DNA from: Dechloromonas sp. A34
GTDB taxonomy: Bacteria > Pseudomonadota > Gammaproteobacteria > Burkholderiales > Rhodocyclaceae
Assembly (NCBI RefSeq): GCF_026261605.1
Contig: NZ_CP102486.1
Location: 3,906,001-3,970,000, forward strand
Length of the DNA: 64,000 nt
Direction: 5' to 3'
The notes below the pieces were generated by a model. The model saw nothing but the letters and a program-made list of their open reading frames with translations, did not search any database and had not been told where the DNA came from. Below, piece by piece: positions 7,801-16,620 of the stretch (position 1 is its first letter; each line of letters begins with the position of its first letter). Position numbers and translations under genes: made by a program.

Positions 7801-10505
7801 AGGCCGGCGAAACCGCCCGCTTCCAGGTGCGCACGCCGTTCCGCGAAGCCACGGCGCTGGTTGCGGTCGAGGCTGGCGGCATCATCGAGACCTTCGTCCA
7901 GCCGCTGTCGCGCTTCAAGCCGACCGTCGAAATCCCGGTCAAGGCCGAGTGGGGGCCCAACGTCTTCGTCTCGGTACTGGCCGTGCGCGGCCGGGTCGAG
8001 CCGTTGAAGTGGTATTCGCTGTTCCAATGGGGCTGGCGCGAGCCGCTGGCCTGGTTCAAGGAATGGTGGAACCCGGCGCAGCCGACGGCCATGGTCGACC
8101 TCGCCAAGCCGGCCTACCGCCTCGGCCTCGGCGAAATCGCCGTCGGCACCGAGGGCTTCCGGCTAAAGGTCGAGGTCAGTGCCGACAAGAGCGACTACCG
8201 GCCGCGCGAGGAAGCCACCGTCAAGATCAAGGTCACGACGCCGGACGGCAAGCCCGCCCCGGCCGGCAGCGAAGTCGCCTTCGCCGCGGTCGATCAGGCG
8301 CTGCTCGAACTGCGCCCCAACGACAGCTGGAACCTGCTCGACGCCCTGTTGCAAAAGCGCGGCTACGAGGTCGAAACCGCGACCGCCCAGTCGATGGTCA
8401 TCGGCAAGCGCCACTTCGGCAAGAAGGCCCTGCCGCCGGGCGGTGGCGGCGGGCGCGCCCCGGCCCGCGAACTGTTCGACACCCTGCTCCTCTGGCAGCC
8501 GCGCGTCGTGCTCGACGGCAACGGCACGGCGACGCTCAAGGTCGCGATGAACGACTCGCTGACCGAATTCAAGCTGGTCGGCGTCGCCACCGCCGGCGCC
8601 GGCCTGTTCGGCACCGGCAGCACGGCAGTCAAGACGAAGCAGGATCTGCAGATCATCTCCGGCCTGCCGCCGCTGGTCCGCGAAGGCGACAGCTTCAAGG
8701 CCATGCTGACCCTGCGCAACGGCACCGCCCGCCGCATGGTCGTCGCCGTCGGCGGCAAGCACGGCGCGACGCCGCTCGATGGGCAAAAAGTCACGCTCGA
8801 ACCGGAAGGCGCCGGCGAACTGAGCTGGGCCCTCAAGGCTGCCGAAGGCGTGAGCAGCCAGCCCTGGGAATTCAGCGCCCGCGAAGAAGGCGGCAACGGC
8901 CAGGACACGCTGCGCATCACGCAGCAGATCGCCCCCGCCGTGCCGGTCACCGTGCAGCAGGCGAGCTTCGCCCGCATCGCCGGCCAATACGAAGTACCGG
9001 TCACCCTGCCGCCCGGCGCCCTGCCCGGCAAGGGCGGCCTGGAAATCAGCCTGTCGCCCAAGCTCGCCGCCGTGCCCCCCGGCCTCACGCGCTTCTTCGA
9101 GGCCTACCCCTTCGGCTGCCTGGAACAGAAAACCTCGATCGCCGTCGGCCTGCACGACGAAAAGCGCTGGCAGGCCATCGCCGACACCCTGCCCGGCTAT
9201 CTCGACGCCAACGGCCTGGCCAGCTACTTCCCGGGCAGCGGCGGCAGCGCGACGCTAACCGCCTACCTCCTCGACCTGGTCACGCTGGCCAGCTTCACGA
9301 TCCCCGAAGACAGTCGCCAGCGCATGCTGCAAGGCCTGACCGCCTATGTCGAAGGACGGATCAAGACCAATGAATGGGCGCCCGCATTTGCCTCAGGTGA
9401 TAGCCTGCAGCAACGCCGGCTGAACGCTCTGCAAGCCCTGACCCGCCAAGGCAGCAAGCCGACCCGCGCCGCCGCCGGGCTCGACATCGACCCGCTGCGC
9501 CTGCCCACGGCCTCGCTGATCGACTGGTACTTGGTCGCCCAACGCCTGACCGACCTGCCGCAACGCGACAAGAAGCTGGCCGAGGCCAAACAGGAACTGC
9601 GCAACCGCCTGAGCTACGCCGGTGCCCGCCTCGTCTTCACCAGCGAACGCGAGGACTACTGGTGGTGGATGATGCTCAACGCCGACGCCAACGCCTTCCG
9701 CCTGATCGAAGCCATGCTCGACGCCACCGACTGGCAGGACGACCTGCCGCGCCTGATGCAGGGCGCCATGGAACGCCAGGTGCGCGGCCGCTGGCTGACC
9801 ACCACCGCCAACGCCTGGGCGCGCGTAACGCTGGACCACTTCGCGCAGAAATTCGAACGCGACGCGGTGGCCGGCACCACCCTCGCCAGTTTCGGCAAGG
9901 CCAGGGCCGAACTCGACTGGAAGAAGGCAACCGGCGAAGCCATCGCCCCCCTGAACCTGCCCTGGCCGGCTACCCCGGGCAAGGACGACAAGCTGGCGAT
10001 CAGCCATGAAGGCAGCGGCAAACCCTGGGTCACCGTGCAACTGCTCGCCGCCATCCCCGATGGTCCGGCTCGTAATGCCGGCTACCGGATCAGCCGCCAG
10101 GTGACGCCGATCCAGGAAAAAGTGGCGGGCAAGATCAGCCGTGGCGACCTCTGGCGCGTCACGCTGACCGTGGACGCCGACAACGACATGAGCTGGGTCG
10201 CCCTCAGCGACCCGATCCCGGCCGGCGCCCGCATCATGGGCGATGGCGACGGCCGCGACTCGGCCATCGCCAGCCTCGGCGAAAACCGCAGCCAGCGCGG
10301 CATGTCGCCGACCTACGTCGAACGCAGCTTCAGCGCCTACCGCGCCTACTACGCCATGCTGCCCAAGGGCCGCTTCACCCTCGACTACACGCTGCGCCTG
10401 AACAACGCCGGCAATTTCGCACTACCGCCGACCCGGGTGGAAGCGATGTATGCGCCGGATGTGTTTGGGGAGGTACCGAATGGAAGGGTCAACGTGGGCG
10501 AATAA
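4815..10505 (+). CDS. Bacterial alpha-2-macroglobulin (thioester-containing)
   Basis: 1896 residues from the ATG at 4815, chosen because it opens a signal peptide (MKTTRRFVLASLLLAAPG, cleavage near HAA-TV). No lipobox cysteine is present, so it is expected to be periplasmic rather than lipidated as E. coli YfhM is. The N-terminal two-thirds are macroglobulin-like beta domains, with an MG2-type segment near 540-640. A glycine-rich stretch (GGGGGRAP) lies near residue 1215. The thioester motif is C1435-L-E-Q1438 within YPFGCLEQKTS, followed by the helical thioester domain. Such proteins trap attacking proteases and are thought to protect the cell envelope. In E. coli yfhM neighbours pbpC; here pbpC lies about 26 kb away. 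Confidence 0.93.
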   Translation: MKTTRRFVLASLLLAAPGIHAATVQQFQPQGKVADQTRATVRFSADMVKLGEPDAAAPFAIDCVGITGEGRWIDSRAWAWQMSRALQPGERCVFTIRSGLTAVNGEALTGKNRFEYFGAAPRPWRLQPGPGSAIEEDQAFVINGGGPLSAKSLADNLWCEADGVGQRIPARPVSPEIRAQVLEHAGGMGRDPIVVTCAEALPAGSRMKLVWGKGIQAANGTPSEKEESFIYKVREPFKATLNCEREKAGAPCSPLSAITLNFNAPFDAKLLGKFRLLGADGPRRPLDPNQKSSEQEAVFQSVSFPAPFPQNAELTLEIPSGFKDEVGRPLANAASFPLKTRTGSLPPLAKFPGNFGIVELKEGGLLPVTLRNVEPALKTARLALPGSHRFSEQRLTEDADVIAAMQALEKFEQQTADVWLTIDGKREKHFDPYYARELSFLAQRPGVTRQELPKPGGSSEFEVVGIPLGKPGYHIVEIESRLLGNALLATPKPMYVRAAALVTNLAVHLKSGRDNALVWVTALDSGQPVAEAEVRVSGCDGTSLWQGKTDRQGRALIEQALKKPNCRGNNFLFASARLNGDYSFVRSDWNEGIEPWRFGVETWGETGDFKIHSILDRSLFRLGQTVSLKHIARSRNSKGFALPDLATLPDKLVIRHRESGTEFTQPVSWDARASAVNSWKVPESAKLGTYEIALSGGKRGEISSGEFRVADFRLPVFTGSVQGVPARQVAPAKVPLALGLSFLNGGAAKNAEVQVSATLRPRWPEYKHYDGYNFQINFDEEARAAFKVDSGREEETLILDKQAVKLDQAGAGKLDVVLPAKPNGPSEVYAEMSFADPNGEIQTIRGHVELWPAALAVGLKVADWASSTGKNRVEVVVLDTNGQPVAGQAVSVKAKRRIDTSHRRRIVGGFYAYENSTDYQEIGEVCAGSTDSRGLLLCEPKAADAGSIYLLAEAKDSQGNVARAGSSYWVSSGGDLWFAAGNQDRIDVIPEKKAYKAGETARFQVRTPFREATALVAVEAGGIIETFVQPLSRFKPTVEIPVKAEWGPNVFVSVLAVRGRVEPLKWYSLFQWGWREPLAWFKEWWNPAQPTAMVDLAKPAYRLGLGEIAVGTEGFRLKVEVSADKSDYRPREEATVKIKVTTPDGKPAPAGSEVAFAAVDQALLELRPNDSWNLLDALLQKRGYEVETATAQSMVIGKRHFGKKALPPGGGGGRAPARELFDTLLLWQPRVVLDGNGTATLKVAMNDSLTEFKLVGVATAGAGLFGTGSTAVKTKQDLQIISGLPPLVREGDSFKAMLTLRNGTARRMVVAVGGKHGATPLDGQKVTLEPEGAGELSWALKAAEGVSSQPWEFSAREEGGNGQDTLRITQQIAPAVPVTVQQASFARIAGQYEVPVTLPPGALPGKGGLEISLSPKLAAVPPGLTRFFEAYPFGCLEQKTSIAVGLHDEKRWQAIADTLPGYLDANGLASYFPGSGGSATLTAYLLDLVTLASFTIPEDSRQRMLQGLTAYVEGRIKTNEWAPAFASGDSLQQRRLNALQALTRQGSKPTRAAAGLDIDPLRLPTASLIDWYLVAQRLTDLPQRDKKLAEAKQELRNRLSYAGARLVFTSEREDYWWWMMLNADANAFRLIEAMLDATDWQDDLPRLMQGAMERQVRGRWLTTTANAWARVTLDHFAQKFERDAVAGTTLASFGKARAELDWKKATGEAIAPLNLPWPATPGKDDKLAISHEGSGKPWVTVQLLAAIPDGPARNAGYRISRQVTPIQEKVAGKISRGDLWRVTLTVDADNDMSWVALSDPIPAGARIMGDGDGRDSAIASLGENRSQRGMSPTYVERSFSAYRAYYAMLPKGRFTLDYTLRLNNAGNFALPPTRVEAMYAPDVFGEVPNGRVNVGE

Positions 10506-10760
10506 GATGCTTAAGACATACCGTACCGATTTCGCGGCGGACAAACAGTGCGCTCAAGCAGCCGTGATCGAGTATTCTCCAGCATGCTATTGAAACTCTC
10601 AATTTCGACACGCAAAGCTGCTCAGGTAGCCCGTTATCCCAATTGTTAGTATTTGCGTTTCAATGAGTTGTGGTTGGCGACGCTAGCGCTATTAGCTATT
10701 TTTTACTGTCCTAAATCGAATTCAACAGCCTTCAAACTATTCAGTTCAAAAAGCGCCGAA

Positions 10761-11522
10761 ATGTCCGCCAAACCCCAGCCGCAGCAAAATCATCTTCTGG
10801 CAGCCTTGTCGCCTGACGTTCAAGGCCGTTTGTTTCCGTACCTGGAACTGGTGCCACTGCCCTTGCGTGCACTCCTGTACGAATCCCGGCGCCCCATGCG
10901 TCACGTTTACTTTCCAACCGACTCCATAGTCTCGCTGCAGTATTTGATGGAGAACGGGGCATCGACCGCAATCTCGGTGGTGGGCAACGAGGGACTGCTA
11001 GGCATTACTTTGTTTCTGGGCGGCGAGAGTACGCCGAGCCGGTCGCTGGTACAGAGCGCCGGCTACGCATATCGACTCCCCAGGCTGCGGGTGAAAGAGG
11101 AGTTCAATCGCCACGGCCAGTTACTGATGCTGATGCTGCGCTACACGCAGGCCCTGATCACGCAAGTCTCTCAAACCGCAGTTTGCAATCGGCACCATTC
11201 GATCGACCAGCAGATCTGCCGCTGGCTCCTGCTTTCCATGGATCGCCTGTCACACAACCACCTGACGATGACACAGGAATTCATCGGCAACATGCTGGGC
11301 GTTCGCCGCGAAGGCGTCACCCAGGCCGCGTTGAAACTGCAGCAGCTGGGCGTGATTTCATATTCGCGCGGATTGATCAAGGTGCTTGACCGGCCGAAAC
11401 TTGAAACTCTGAGTTGCGAGTGCTATAGCGTGGTCAAGAAGGAAACAGATCTGCTGCTTCATTATCTGCCGCAGCGCCACGTGATTACGAATACCGACTC
11501 AATACCCACTGCGAAGCTTTAA
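10761..11522 (+). CDS. Crp/Fnr family transcriptional regulator
   Basis: 253 residues from the ATG at 10761; the open frame extends 36 residues upstream into AT-richer intergenic sequence that does not look coding. An N-terminal cyclic-nucleotide-binding-like beta-barrel (about 25-130, with HVYFPTDSIVSL and VVGNEGLLGITLFLGG) is followed by a C-terminal winged helix (about 165-235, with LTMTQEFIGNMLGVRREGVT). There is no cysteine cluster of the Fnr type and no clear cAMP-binding RS motif, so the signal is unknown. This subfamily is common in alpha- and betaproteobacteria, where some members respond to redox or stress. No clear Shine-Dalgarno is visible. Confidence 0.85.
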   Translation: MSAKPQPQQNHLLAALSPDVQGRLFPYLELVPLPLRALLYESRRPMRHVYFPTDSIVSLQYLMENGASTAISVVGNEGLLGITLFLGGESTPSRSLVQSAGYAYRLPRLRVKEEFNRHGQLLMLMLRYTQALITQVSQTAVCNRHHSIDQQICRWLLLSMDRLSHNHLTMTQEFIGNMLGVRREGVTQAALKLQQLGVISYSRGLIKVLDRPKLETLSCECYSVVKKETDLLLHYLPQRHVITNTDSIPTAKL

Positions 11523-11643
11523 AAAGAGGGCTTGGGCAACGCTTTCTGGACCGCAGCCCAACACGGCGTTCCAGCCGAACTTCGCGCCTTTGGCGCTCGT
11601 CGGCTAAGCTTAGGCATTGGTCACTAGAGCAGGAACGAAACCC

Positions 11644-12180
11644 ATGAATCAAATGATCGTTATCCGGTGCGAGACAGGCGCTGATATTGATGCGATCCGG
11701 GATGTGACCGTCTCTGCCTTCAAGACCCTGGAGATCAGCCATCACACCGAGCAGTTCATCATCGCGGCACTACGCGCTGCCAAAGCCCTTGCCTTATCGC
11801 TGGTCGCCGAAGTCGGTGGCCGGGTGGTCGGGCATATCGCCTTCTCGCCCGTGGCTATTTCGGACGGCAGCAGAAACTGGTATGGACTGGGACCGCTTTC
11901 GGTATTGCCCGAATTCCAGCGGCAGGGCATAGGCAAGGCCTTGATCGAAGATGGGTTGTCGCGGCTGAAAGCCCGGGATGCTCATGGAGTCTGTCTGGTC
12001 GGGCATCCGGATTACTACCGTAAATTCGGGTTCAGGAACGCGCCGGGGCTTGTGCTTGAGGGTGTGCCGCAGGAGTTCTTCTTCGCACTGCCTTTTGCCG
12101 GACAGATGCCGCAGGGCAGCGTCACCTTCCATGAAGCATTCAAAGCGGACGGCCAACACGAGGGAACTGGCGGCGTTTGA
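11644..12180 (+). CDS. GNAT family N-acetyltransferase (YhbS-like)
   Basis: 178 residues from the ATG at 11644, preceded by AGGAACG; an upstream GTG at 11617 is less likely. The acetyl-CoA binding motif A is clear as LGPLSVLPEFQRQGIGKAL, and motif B includes GHPDYYRKFGFR, typical of the YhbS-type subgroup. The substrate is unknown. It is monocistronic, between the Crp-type regulator and a convergently oriented SDR gene. Confidence 0.85.
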   Translation: MNQMIVIRCETGADIDAIRDVTVSAFKTLEISHHTEQFIIAALRAAKALALSLVAEVGGRVVGHIAFSPVAISDGSRNWYGLGPLSVLPEFQRQGIGKALIEDGLSRLKARDAHGVCLVGHPDYYRKFGFRNAPGLVLEGVPQEFFFALPFAGQMPQGSVTFHEAFKADGQHEGTGGV

Positions 12181-12240
12181 CGATGCGCCAGCCCCCTCTC
12201 CGAAATTGGGTTCAAACCCCTATTTCATTCTCCACCCGTC

Positions 12241-12996
12241 TCAGGCCGCAAAACCTCCATCAATAGTCAAGCTGGCACCGGTGATATACCCGGCTTCCGG
12301 CCCCGCCAGATAGGCGACGAAGCTGGCAATCTCCTCGGTACGGCCATAGCGCGGCAGGGCCATCAGGCCTTTGAGCGTTTCAGCGAATTCGCCGCTCTCC
12401 GGGTTCATGTCGGTATCGACAGGGCCGGGCTGGACGTTGTTGATGGTGATGCCACGCGGCCCGAGGTCGCGGGCCAGGCCGCGGGTCAGGCCGACGATGG
12501 CGGCCTTGCTCATGGCGTACACGCCGCCGCCAGCAAACGGCATGCGCTCGGCGTTGGTGCTGCCGATGGTGATAATGCGGCCACCTTCGCCCATATGGTG
12601 GGCCGCTTCCTGAATGGCGACGAAAACGCTACGCACATTGACGGACATCGTGCGGTCGAAGTCGGCCATGCTGAAATCTTCCAGCGGCCCGATGGCCAAC
12701 ACGCCGGCGCTATTGACCAGAATGTCGAGCCGGCCAAAGGTTTTGACGGCGGCATTGACGGCGGCGCGTAATGCTTGTTCGTCGGCGCTGTCGGCCTGGA
12801 TCGCCAGCACCTTGCCGTCTTGGGCGCGCAGGCCGGCGGCTAGCGATTCCGCTTTCTGCGCCGAATTGACGTAGGTGAAGGCGACCGCCGCGCCTTCGGC
12901 GGCCAGGCGTTCGACGATGGCGGCACCGATGCCGCGGGAACCGCCGAGGACCAGGGCAACCTTGTTGTGCAGGGATTTGCGATTGCTGTTTGACAT
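12241..12996 (-). CDS. SDR family oxidoreductase (3-oxoacyl-ACP reductase-like)
   Basis: 251 residues from the ATG at 12996, with AGGAGAAC upstream. This is a classical short-chain dehydrogenase: nucleotide-binding LGGSRGIGAAI near residue 16, NSAG near 92, catalytic serine in IGSTNAERM, and catalytic Y-x3-K in VYAMSKAAI. The C-terminal GYITGASLTIDGGF is also typical. It is divergent from a LysR gene across a 124 bp spacer with inverted repeats, a standard arrangement for a LysR-controlled target. The substrate cannot be inferred; NADP preference is suggested by the basic residue in GSRGIG but not proven. Confidence 0.9.
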   Translation of the reverse strand: MSNSNRKSLHNKVALVLGGSRGIGAAIVERLAAEGAAVAFTYVNSAQKAESLAAGLRAQDGKVLAIQADSADEQALRAAVNAAVKTFGRLDILVNSAGVLAIGPLEDFSMADFDRTMSVNVRSVFVAIQEAAHHMGEGGRIITIGSTNAERMPFAGGGVYAMSKAAIVGLTRGLARDLGPRGITINNVQPGPVDTDMNPESGEFAETLKGLMALPRYGRTEEIASFVAYLAGPEAGYITGASLTIDGGFAA

Positions 12997-13040
12997 GATG
13001 TTCTCCTGAGTTTTGTCCGGCGGATGGCCGTGACCGAGAA

Positions 13041-13093
13041 CTCAGTATCGGCGTGTCAATCGATACTGAGTAGCCCATAATCCCTATACTCAG
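13041..13093. promoter_or_regulatory. LysR-type operator with three related half-sites
   Basis: A perfect 10-bp inverted repeat, CTCAGTATCG (13041-13050) and CGATACTGAG (13061-13070), is separated by 10 bp. A third copy in the same orientation, CTATACTCAG (13084-13093, 8/10 matches), follows 23 bp downstream and contains a good -10-like TATACT for the LysR gene. This is the usual recognition-site plus activation-site layout of LysR regulators at a divergent promoter. Confidence 0.7.
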
Positions 13094-13120
13094 AATGAAC
13101 TAACGGTTTATGGTGGAACG

Positions 13121-14044
13121 ATGGAAACGCTCAATGGCATCGATTGTTTCGTACGTAGCGCCGAGGCCGGCAGCTTCGCCGAAGCCGCCCGGCGACTGGG
13201 CCTGACGCCGGCCGCCGTCGGCAAAAATGTCGCCAAGCTGGAAGCCGAGATGGGCGTTCGGCTATTCCTGCGCAGTACGCGTCGCCTGACCCTGACCGAG
13301 GATGGCGAGCGCTTTCTCGCCGAGGTCGGCGACGGGCTGGCCAGCATCAAGGCAGCGGTGGCGAATATGGGCAGTGCCGCCGGGCGGCCGGCCGGCACGC
13401 TGAAGGTCAGCATGGGTGTGACTTTTGGCATGGATTACATGGTGCCTTTGCTCGGCGAGTTTCTTGCCCGCTATCCGGGCATCACGCCGGACTGGCAGTT
13501 CGACAACCGGCAGGTGGACCTCATCGGTCAGGGCTTCGACGCCGCAATCGGCGGCGGCTTCGAACTGCCGCCGGGGGTGATCGCCCGTGAGCTGGCTCCA
13601 GCCCACCGCGTGCTAGTCGCGGCGCCGCACTATCTCGATGGCAAGCCGCTGGTCGACAAGCCGGAGGACCTGGCGAGCTACGACGGCATCCTGATCCGCT
13701 CGCCGCAGACCGGGCGCATCCGTTCCTGGCCGCTGCGCAACCGAGCCAACGAGCAGAAGCCGGTCAGCCTGAAGACGCGGATGACGCTCAGCGACCCCGG
13801 TGCCGCCTGCCTGGCGGCCAGCCTGGGCCTGGGTATCGCCTTGGTCAGCCTGCCCCATGCCGCCACCTACCTGCGCGACGGCCGCCTGCTGCGGCTATTG
13901 CCCGACTGGTACGTGGACGGCGGCAGCCTCTGTATCTACTTCCCGGCGCAGAAAATACTGCCGGCCAAGACCCGTGTTTTCATCGATTTCGTGGTCGAAC
14001 ATTTCCGCCGCGAGAAGCTGATGCAAAGCCTGTCGGCGTTGTAA
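13121..14044 (+). CDS. LysR family transcriptional regulator
   Basis: 307 residues. The N-terminal winged helix-turn-helix (about 1-60) includes [25 protein letters not shown], and the C-terminal effector domain (about 90-295) is of the periplasmic-binding-protein type (LysR_substrate/PBP2 class, CrgA-like). It is transcribed away from the SDR gene and probably regulates both it and itself through the half-sites in the shared spacer. The inducer is unknown. Confidence 0.92.
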   Translation: METLNGIDCFVRSAEAGSFAEAARRLGLTPAAVGKNVAKLEAEMGVRLFLRSTRRLTLTEDGERFLAEVGDGLASIKAAVANMGSAAGRPAGTLKVSMGVTFGMDYMVPLLGEFLARYPGITPDWQFDNRQVDLIGQGFDAAIGGGFELPPGVIARELAPAHRVLVAAPHYLDGKPLVDKPEDLASYDGILIRSPQTGRIRSWPLRNRANEQKPVSLKTRMTLSDPGAACLAASLGLGIALVSLPHAATYLRDGRLLRLLPDWYVDGGSLCIYFPAQKILPAKTRVFIDFVVEHFRREKLMQSLSAL

Positions 14045-14159
14045 TGACCAGCGCGTGACCAGCATTTCCAGTACATCCGCGACAATGCAAGAACCAACCC
14101 TGCGGCCACCGGTCCCATCAGAGGCGCTGCACCTCGACCATCACACGCAGGAGGGGATC

Positions 14160-14372
14160 ATGTCTGACCATGTCTATAAGAAGCTGGAGATCGTCGGTTC
14201 GTCGAAGACCGGTATCGATGACGCGATCCGCAATGCGATCGAGACGGCGGGCAAGTCGCTGCGCCATATCGAATGGTTCGAAGTCGTCGACACGCGCGGC
14301 CACGTGGTCGACGGCAAAGTGGCGCATTTCCAGGTGACGCTGAAGGTCGGCTTCCGGATCGAATCCGAGTAG
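14160..14372 (+). CDS. Dodecin family flavin-binding protein
   Basis: 70 residues from the ATG at 14160, preceded by a strong AGGAGGGG site. The sequence has the dodecin pattern: [12 protein letters not shown] at the N-terminus, a single amphipathic helix ([23 protein letters not shown], in part), and beta strands with [15 protein letters not shown]. The conserved tryptophan that stacks on flavin is in HIEWFEV. Dodecins form dodecameric hollow spheres that store flavins. The gene stands alone between the LysR gene and a second SDR. Confidence 0.92.
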   Translation: MSDHVYKKLEIVGSSKTGIDDAIRNAIETAGKSLRHIEWFEVVDTRGHVVDGKVAHFQVTLKVGFRIESE

Positions 14373-14491
14373 CGCTCAACCGTCGGCCTTGCCGTTCAGC
14401 AGGTGGCTGAGCCGCATAGCGCCAAGCAGGTCAAGATATCCCGCCAACGCTTGGGCCACCGGCCCGGTCCTTGCCCCCACGCCCTCCCGCC

Positions 14492-15238
14492 ATGAACAAA
14501 ATCATCCTCATCACCGGCGGCTCCCGTGGCATCGGGGCGGCCATTGCCCAGCTTGCCGCTGCCCAGGGCTACGCGGTTTGCATCAGTTACCTGACGAACC
14601 GCGCCGCGGCCGAGGCGGTGGTGGCCTCGATTACCCGGAACGGCGGGGTCGCCATTGCGCTGCAGGCCGATGTCGCAGTCGAGGCGGATGTGGTGCGCCT
14701 GTTCGAGCAGGTCGATGCGTCGCTCGGACGGGTGACGGCGCTGGTCAACAACGCCGGCATGCTGGAAAGACAGGCCCGGGTCGATGAAATGGATGCGGCG
14801 CGGATCAGCCGGGTGTTGGCCACCAACGTTTTCGGCAGCTTCATCTGCGCGCGCGAGGCCGTGCGCCGGATGTCGCCCCGGCATGGCGGCAGCGGCGGTG
14901 CCATCGTCAATCTGTCTTCACGCTCCGCCCGCCTCGGTTCGCCGGGGGAGTATGTCGACTACGCCGCTTCAAAGGCCGCGATCGATACGCTGACCATCGG
15001 CCTGGCCAAGGAGGTGGCTGCGGAAGGCATACGCGTCAATGCGGTGGCGCCCGGCATCATCTACACCGACATTCACGCCAGCGGCGGCGAGCCGCAGCGG
15101 GTGGAGCGGCTGAAGGAGTCGATTCCGATGAAACGCGGCGGCTCGCCGGATGAAGTGGCGAAGGCCGTGCTCTGGCTGTTGTCCGAAGAGGCGTCCTACA
15201 CGACCGGGGCGACGATCGATGTCGCCGGCGGCCGCTAA
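14492..15238 (+). CDS. SDR family oxidoreductase
   Basis: 248 residues from the ATG at 14492 (N-terminus MNKIILITGG). Motifs: TGGSRGIGAAI for cofactor binding, NNAGML, a serine in NLSSRSARLG, and the catalytic Y-x3-K in YVDYAASKAAI. The C-terminus is typical of glucose/3-ketoacyl dehydrogenase-like SDRs (YTTGATIDVAGGR). No convincing ribosome site precedes the start. It is not obviously co-transcribed with dodecin (119 bp gap). The substrate is unknown. Confidence 0.9.
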   Translation: MNKIILITGGSRGIGAAIAQLAAAQGYAVCISYLTNRAAAEAVVASITRNGGVAIALQADVAVEADVVRLFEQVDASLGRVTALVNNAGMLERQARVDEMDAARISRVLATNVFGSFICAREAVRRMSPRHGGSGGAIVNLSSRSARLGSPGEYVDYAASKAAIDTLTIGLAKEVAAEGIRVNAVAPGIIYTDIHASGGEPQRVERLKESIPMKRGGSPDEVAKAVLWLLSEEASYTTGATIDVAGGR

Positions 15239-15325
15239 GCGGCTGGCCGGCCAGGGCGTAGGCTGCGTATCAAGCCACTGCCCTGGCTGGTGCCGATTGG
15301 TGATTCCCGGCAGGGAAATTGGAGC

Positions 15326-16311
15326 CTAGCGATCGCGACCCTGACCGCGTTCCGGCCCCCGGTCCTGCCCGCGATCCCGTTCTTTCTCAGGCTCCTGCCT
15401 CCGCTTTTGTTCCTGCGGCGCGCCCCGGGGAGGCTGATTGTTTTCCTGCCGGAAGTTTGGCTGCTGCCGTTCAGGCGGGGCTTCCCTCTGCTGCGGTGGC
15501 GGCCTCATATCCTGAACTGCCGGGCCACGTTGCCGCGGCTGCTCGACGTTTGGTGCGGAGCGCTGGAAGTCTTCATCACCGCGCTGCCGGCGCTCGACCC
15601 GCGGGGCGGGAGCACTCTCCCGGGACGGCGCCTGCTCGGCGGAGCGCCGCTCATCCTGTGGCCGGGAACGCCGCTCGTCCTGCTGCATGGAACGCTGCTC
15701 CTCGGAGGCTCCCTGCCTTTCCCGCTGAACCTGTGCCGGGGCGCGTTGCGCTGCCGGCTCCTGCAACTGTTGCCGAACGGCGGCCTCACGCGGCCGGTAA
15801 CGATAATTCTGGCTTTGCAGCGCCTTCTGTTGCTCGACCGCGGGTAGCGATCACCCGAATATTTGCGCTGGTAAGTTGGCAGTGGGGCGGGCGCGGGCGC
15901 GGCCTTGCGGTCCCAGCGATCCCAGCCACTGCGCTGGCGCTCCCAGTCACGCCCCCAATGTTGCCCCCAGCGCGGCGGCCCATCCGGCCGCCATTGGCGG
16001 AAGTAGGACGGAGGACTGACGTAGTAGCGCACCGGGACGCGCAGAATGAAGAGCGGTACATATTCCGGGAAAACGGGGCGCCACGGGCCGTTGTACCAGG
16101 AACTGGCGTACCAGTTGTCGTCTTCGTATACCCAGTAGAGACCATCGTAGAAGAAGAAATTCATGCCCAGTCGCGGCGCGTAATAGACCGGGTAGCCCGG
16201 CACCCGGACGAGATCCGGAAACAGGGAGATGTTGATCCCGACGCTGACCTGGGCAAAGGCCGAGGTTGCCGCGAAGTACAACATCGACAGCGCGATGAGT
16301 AGATGACGCAT
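15326..16311 (-). CDS. Secreted WY-rich/PQR-rich hypothetical protein, frameshifted as sequenced
   Basis: It starts at the ATG at 16311 with a signal peptide (MRHLLIALSMLYFAATSAFA). The first half is rich in tryptophan and tyrosine (YWVYEDDNWYASSWYNGPW), a pattern I associate with a conserved betaproteobacterial secreted family. The second half is a low-complexity Q/R/P/E-rich tail. Frame continuity breaks near 15841-15846: the 16311 frame gives DRYPRSSNRRR, whereas the next frame gives AVEQQKALQSQNYRYRP and runs to the stop at 15326. A net loss of one base (or four) in the local CG-rich run explains this, and restoring it gives about 328 residues. Function is unknown; a cell-envelope role is likely. 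Confidence 0.7.
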
Positions 16312-16620
16312 TTAGTGTCCCTCCTTTTTGCTGACTGGTTTCGGCGTGCATTCACCGGCAGGTGTCGCGACGCCAACCCGTCACAGTATTGCTTTCGTAT
16401 CCCAGTATCCGACTCTGCGGCGGGAGACTCTGTGTGCTACCGAACATTGGACCAGCAAGTCGATTCGATGTTCTTTGGCAGTACAGCGCCCTTCACTTCA
16501 AGTGAGTATCCGCCATTCCCCATCGGTCGGCATAGCCAATGACATATTCCGGCTGGCTTGATGCTATCTTCTGTTCGGCAAGCGCCGCATTCGGCGCCTG
16601 TAGCCAGGGAGGCAAGCTGA
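16312..16620. other. 309-bp intergenic region
   Basis: This is the divergent spacer between the secreted WY-rich gene and the MFS/spermidine-synthase fusion. I see no supported gene. The short open frames have no ribosome site or family features. The right end carries the GGGAGG ribosome site for the downstream gene, and the left end a purine-rich AGGAGGGAC-type site for the minus-strand gene. Confidence 0.5.

Noticed and set aside
5183..9373. Long open frames of 554 and 669 residues on the same strand as the macroglobulin gene, in another phase
   Set aside because: Arg/Pro-rich shadow translations of the macroglobulin coding sequence.
15250..15290. Inverted repeat GCCAGGGC/GCCCTGGC between the second SDR and the WY-rich gene
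   Set aside because: The arms are about 20 bp apart and no T-run follows on either strand, so I do not call it a terminator.
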